This document shows, piece after piece, positions 63,906-64,000 of a DNA stretch of 64,000 nt. The translations under genes were made by a program, and so were the position numbers. The stretch is from Bifidobacterium sp. ESL0732 (lineage in GTDB: Bacteria; Actinomycetota; Actinomycetes; Actinomycetales; Bifidobacteriaceae). Numbering within the stretch: position 1 is the stretch's first letter; each line of letters opens with the position of its first letter. Below the pieces are notes generated by a model. That model searched no databases, had not been told where the DNA came from, and was given only the letters and a program-made list of their open reading frames with translations. Location: NCBI RefSeq assembly GCF_029395535.1, contig NZ_CP113920.1, positions 2,170,001 to 2,234,000 on the forward strand, given 5' to 3'.

Positions 63906-64000
63906 CTAGTGTCGCCTCGGCTTGAAACCACGTTTGCGGGAATGGGGCCTTCCGCGTCGCGCAGCAGCTTGCGTGCTCATATCGCGCAGAAATTGTTCCT
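63906..64000 (-). CDS. C-terminal tail of a gene extending beyond the window
   Basis: Reading from the right edge, EQFLRDMSTQAAARRG leads to RPHSRKRGFKPRRH and a TAG stop. The Arg/Lys-rich tail resembles that of RNA-binding enzymes such as helicases or pseudouridine synthases, but too little is visible to choose. Confidence 0.35.
   Translation of the reverse strand, partial: EQFLRDMSTQAAARRGRPHSRKRGFKPRRH

Overview
The window looks like a chromosomal segment of a Bifidobacteriaceae member, most likely a Bifidobacterium. Coding regions are GC-rich and intergenic DNA is often AT-rich. The gene set fits: an oxidative pentose-phosphate set (zwf-opcA, pgl, gnd), two GH13 alpha-glucosidases, a sucrose cluster (LacI / LacY-type permease / GH32), a sortase-C pilus operon and a C69 dipeptidase. 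The species cannot be fixed from the sequence. I see no phage, no intact IS element, no CRISPR array and no rRNA; one tRNA (Lys, UUU) is present.

Layout. 1-1388: PepD-type dipeptidase cut by the window edge. 1753-8946: sugar-acid locus. On the minus strand, dgoD, a lipoprotein binding protein, two permeases and an IclR regulator; divergently, dgoA and dgoK. Together these encode a complete De Ley-Doudoroff D-galactonate route. 9244-12000: a CMD protein divergent from an ArsR regulator across a perfect operator, tRNA-Lys, a DUF1516 membrane protein and a zinc alcohol dehydrogenase. 12560-16916: a secreted HNH nuclease and a BspA-type surface protein. 17145-21716: sucrose cluster. 21862-25835: DUF4143 ATPase, nrdF, and a DUF3021/LytTR pair next to a decayed ABC-2 permease. 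26626-41900: a run of minus-strand surface genes: an LRR protein, a 1301-residue BspA protein, then the pilus operon (tip, major pilin, sortase C, small secreted protein, RCC1-like propeller protein). 41901-43464: long AT-rich regulatory gap. 43465-48760: oxidative pentose-phosphate genes. 49014-54668: tyrosine phosphatase, MHS transporter, a permease pseudogene, a Gfo/Idh oxidoreductase and a LacI regulator. 54839-61396: MFS transporter and two GH13 paralogues flanking a dead phosphoglycerate-mutase fragment, then the intact mutase. 61630-64000: DUF4235 protein, nitroreductase, ClbS/DfsB-like protein and the tail of an unknown gene.

The most striking result is nrdF (23574-24626). Three of the six canonical class Ib metal-ligand positions are Gln129, Ser189 and Lys223 at exactly conserved spacing. 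This is the QSK pattern of the metal-independent class Ie (DOPA-radical) subunits. Two NrdR-like boxes and an unusual 22/23-bp repeat array lie upstream. Other notable points are the galactonate pathway with a CUT1 ABC transporter, a 97-bp displaced copy of zwf at 32439-32535, a tandem agl-gpm duplication whose first gpm copy is decaying, a 51-bp-period GTGCAC array between opcA and pgl, and a pilus operon that carries a seven-motif RCC1-like protein.
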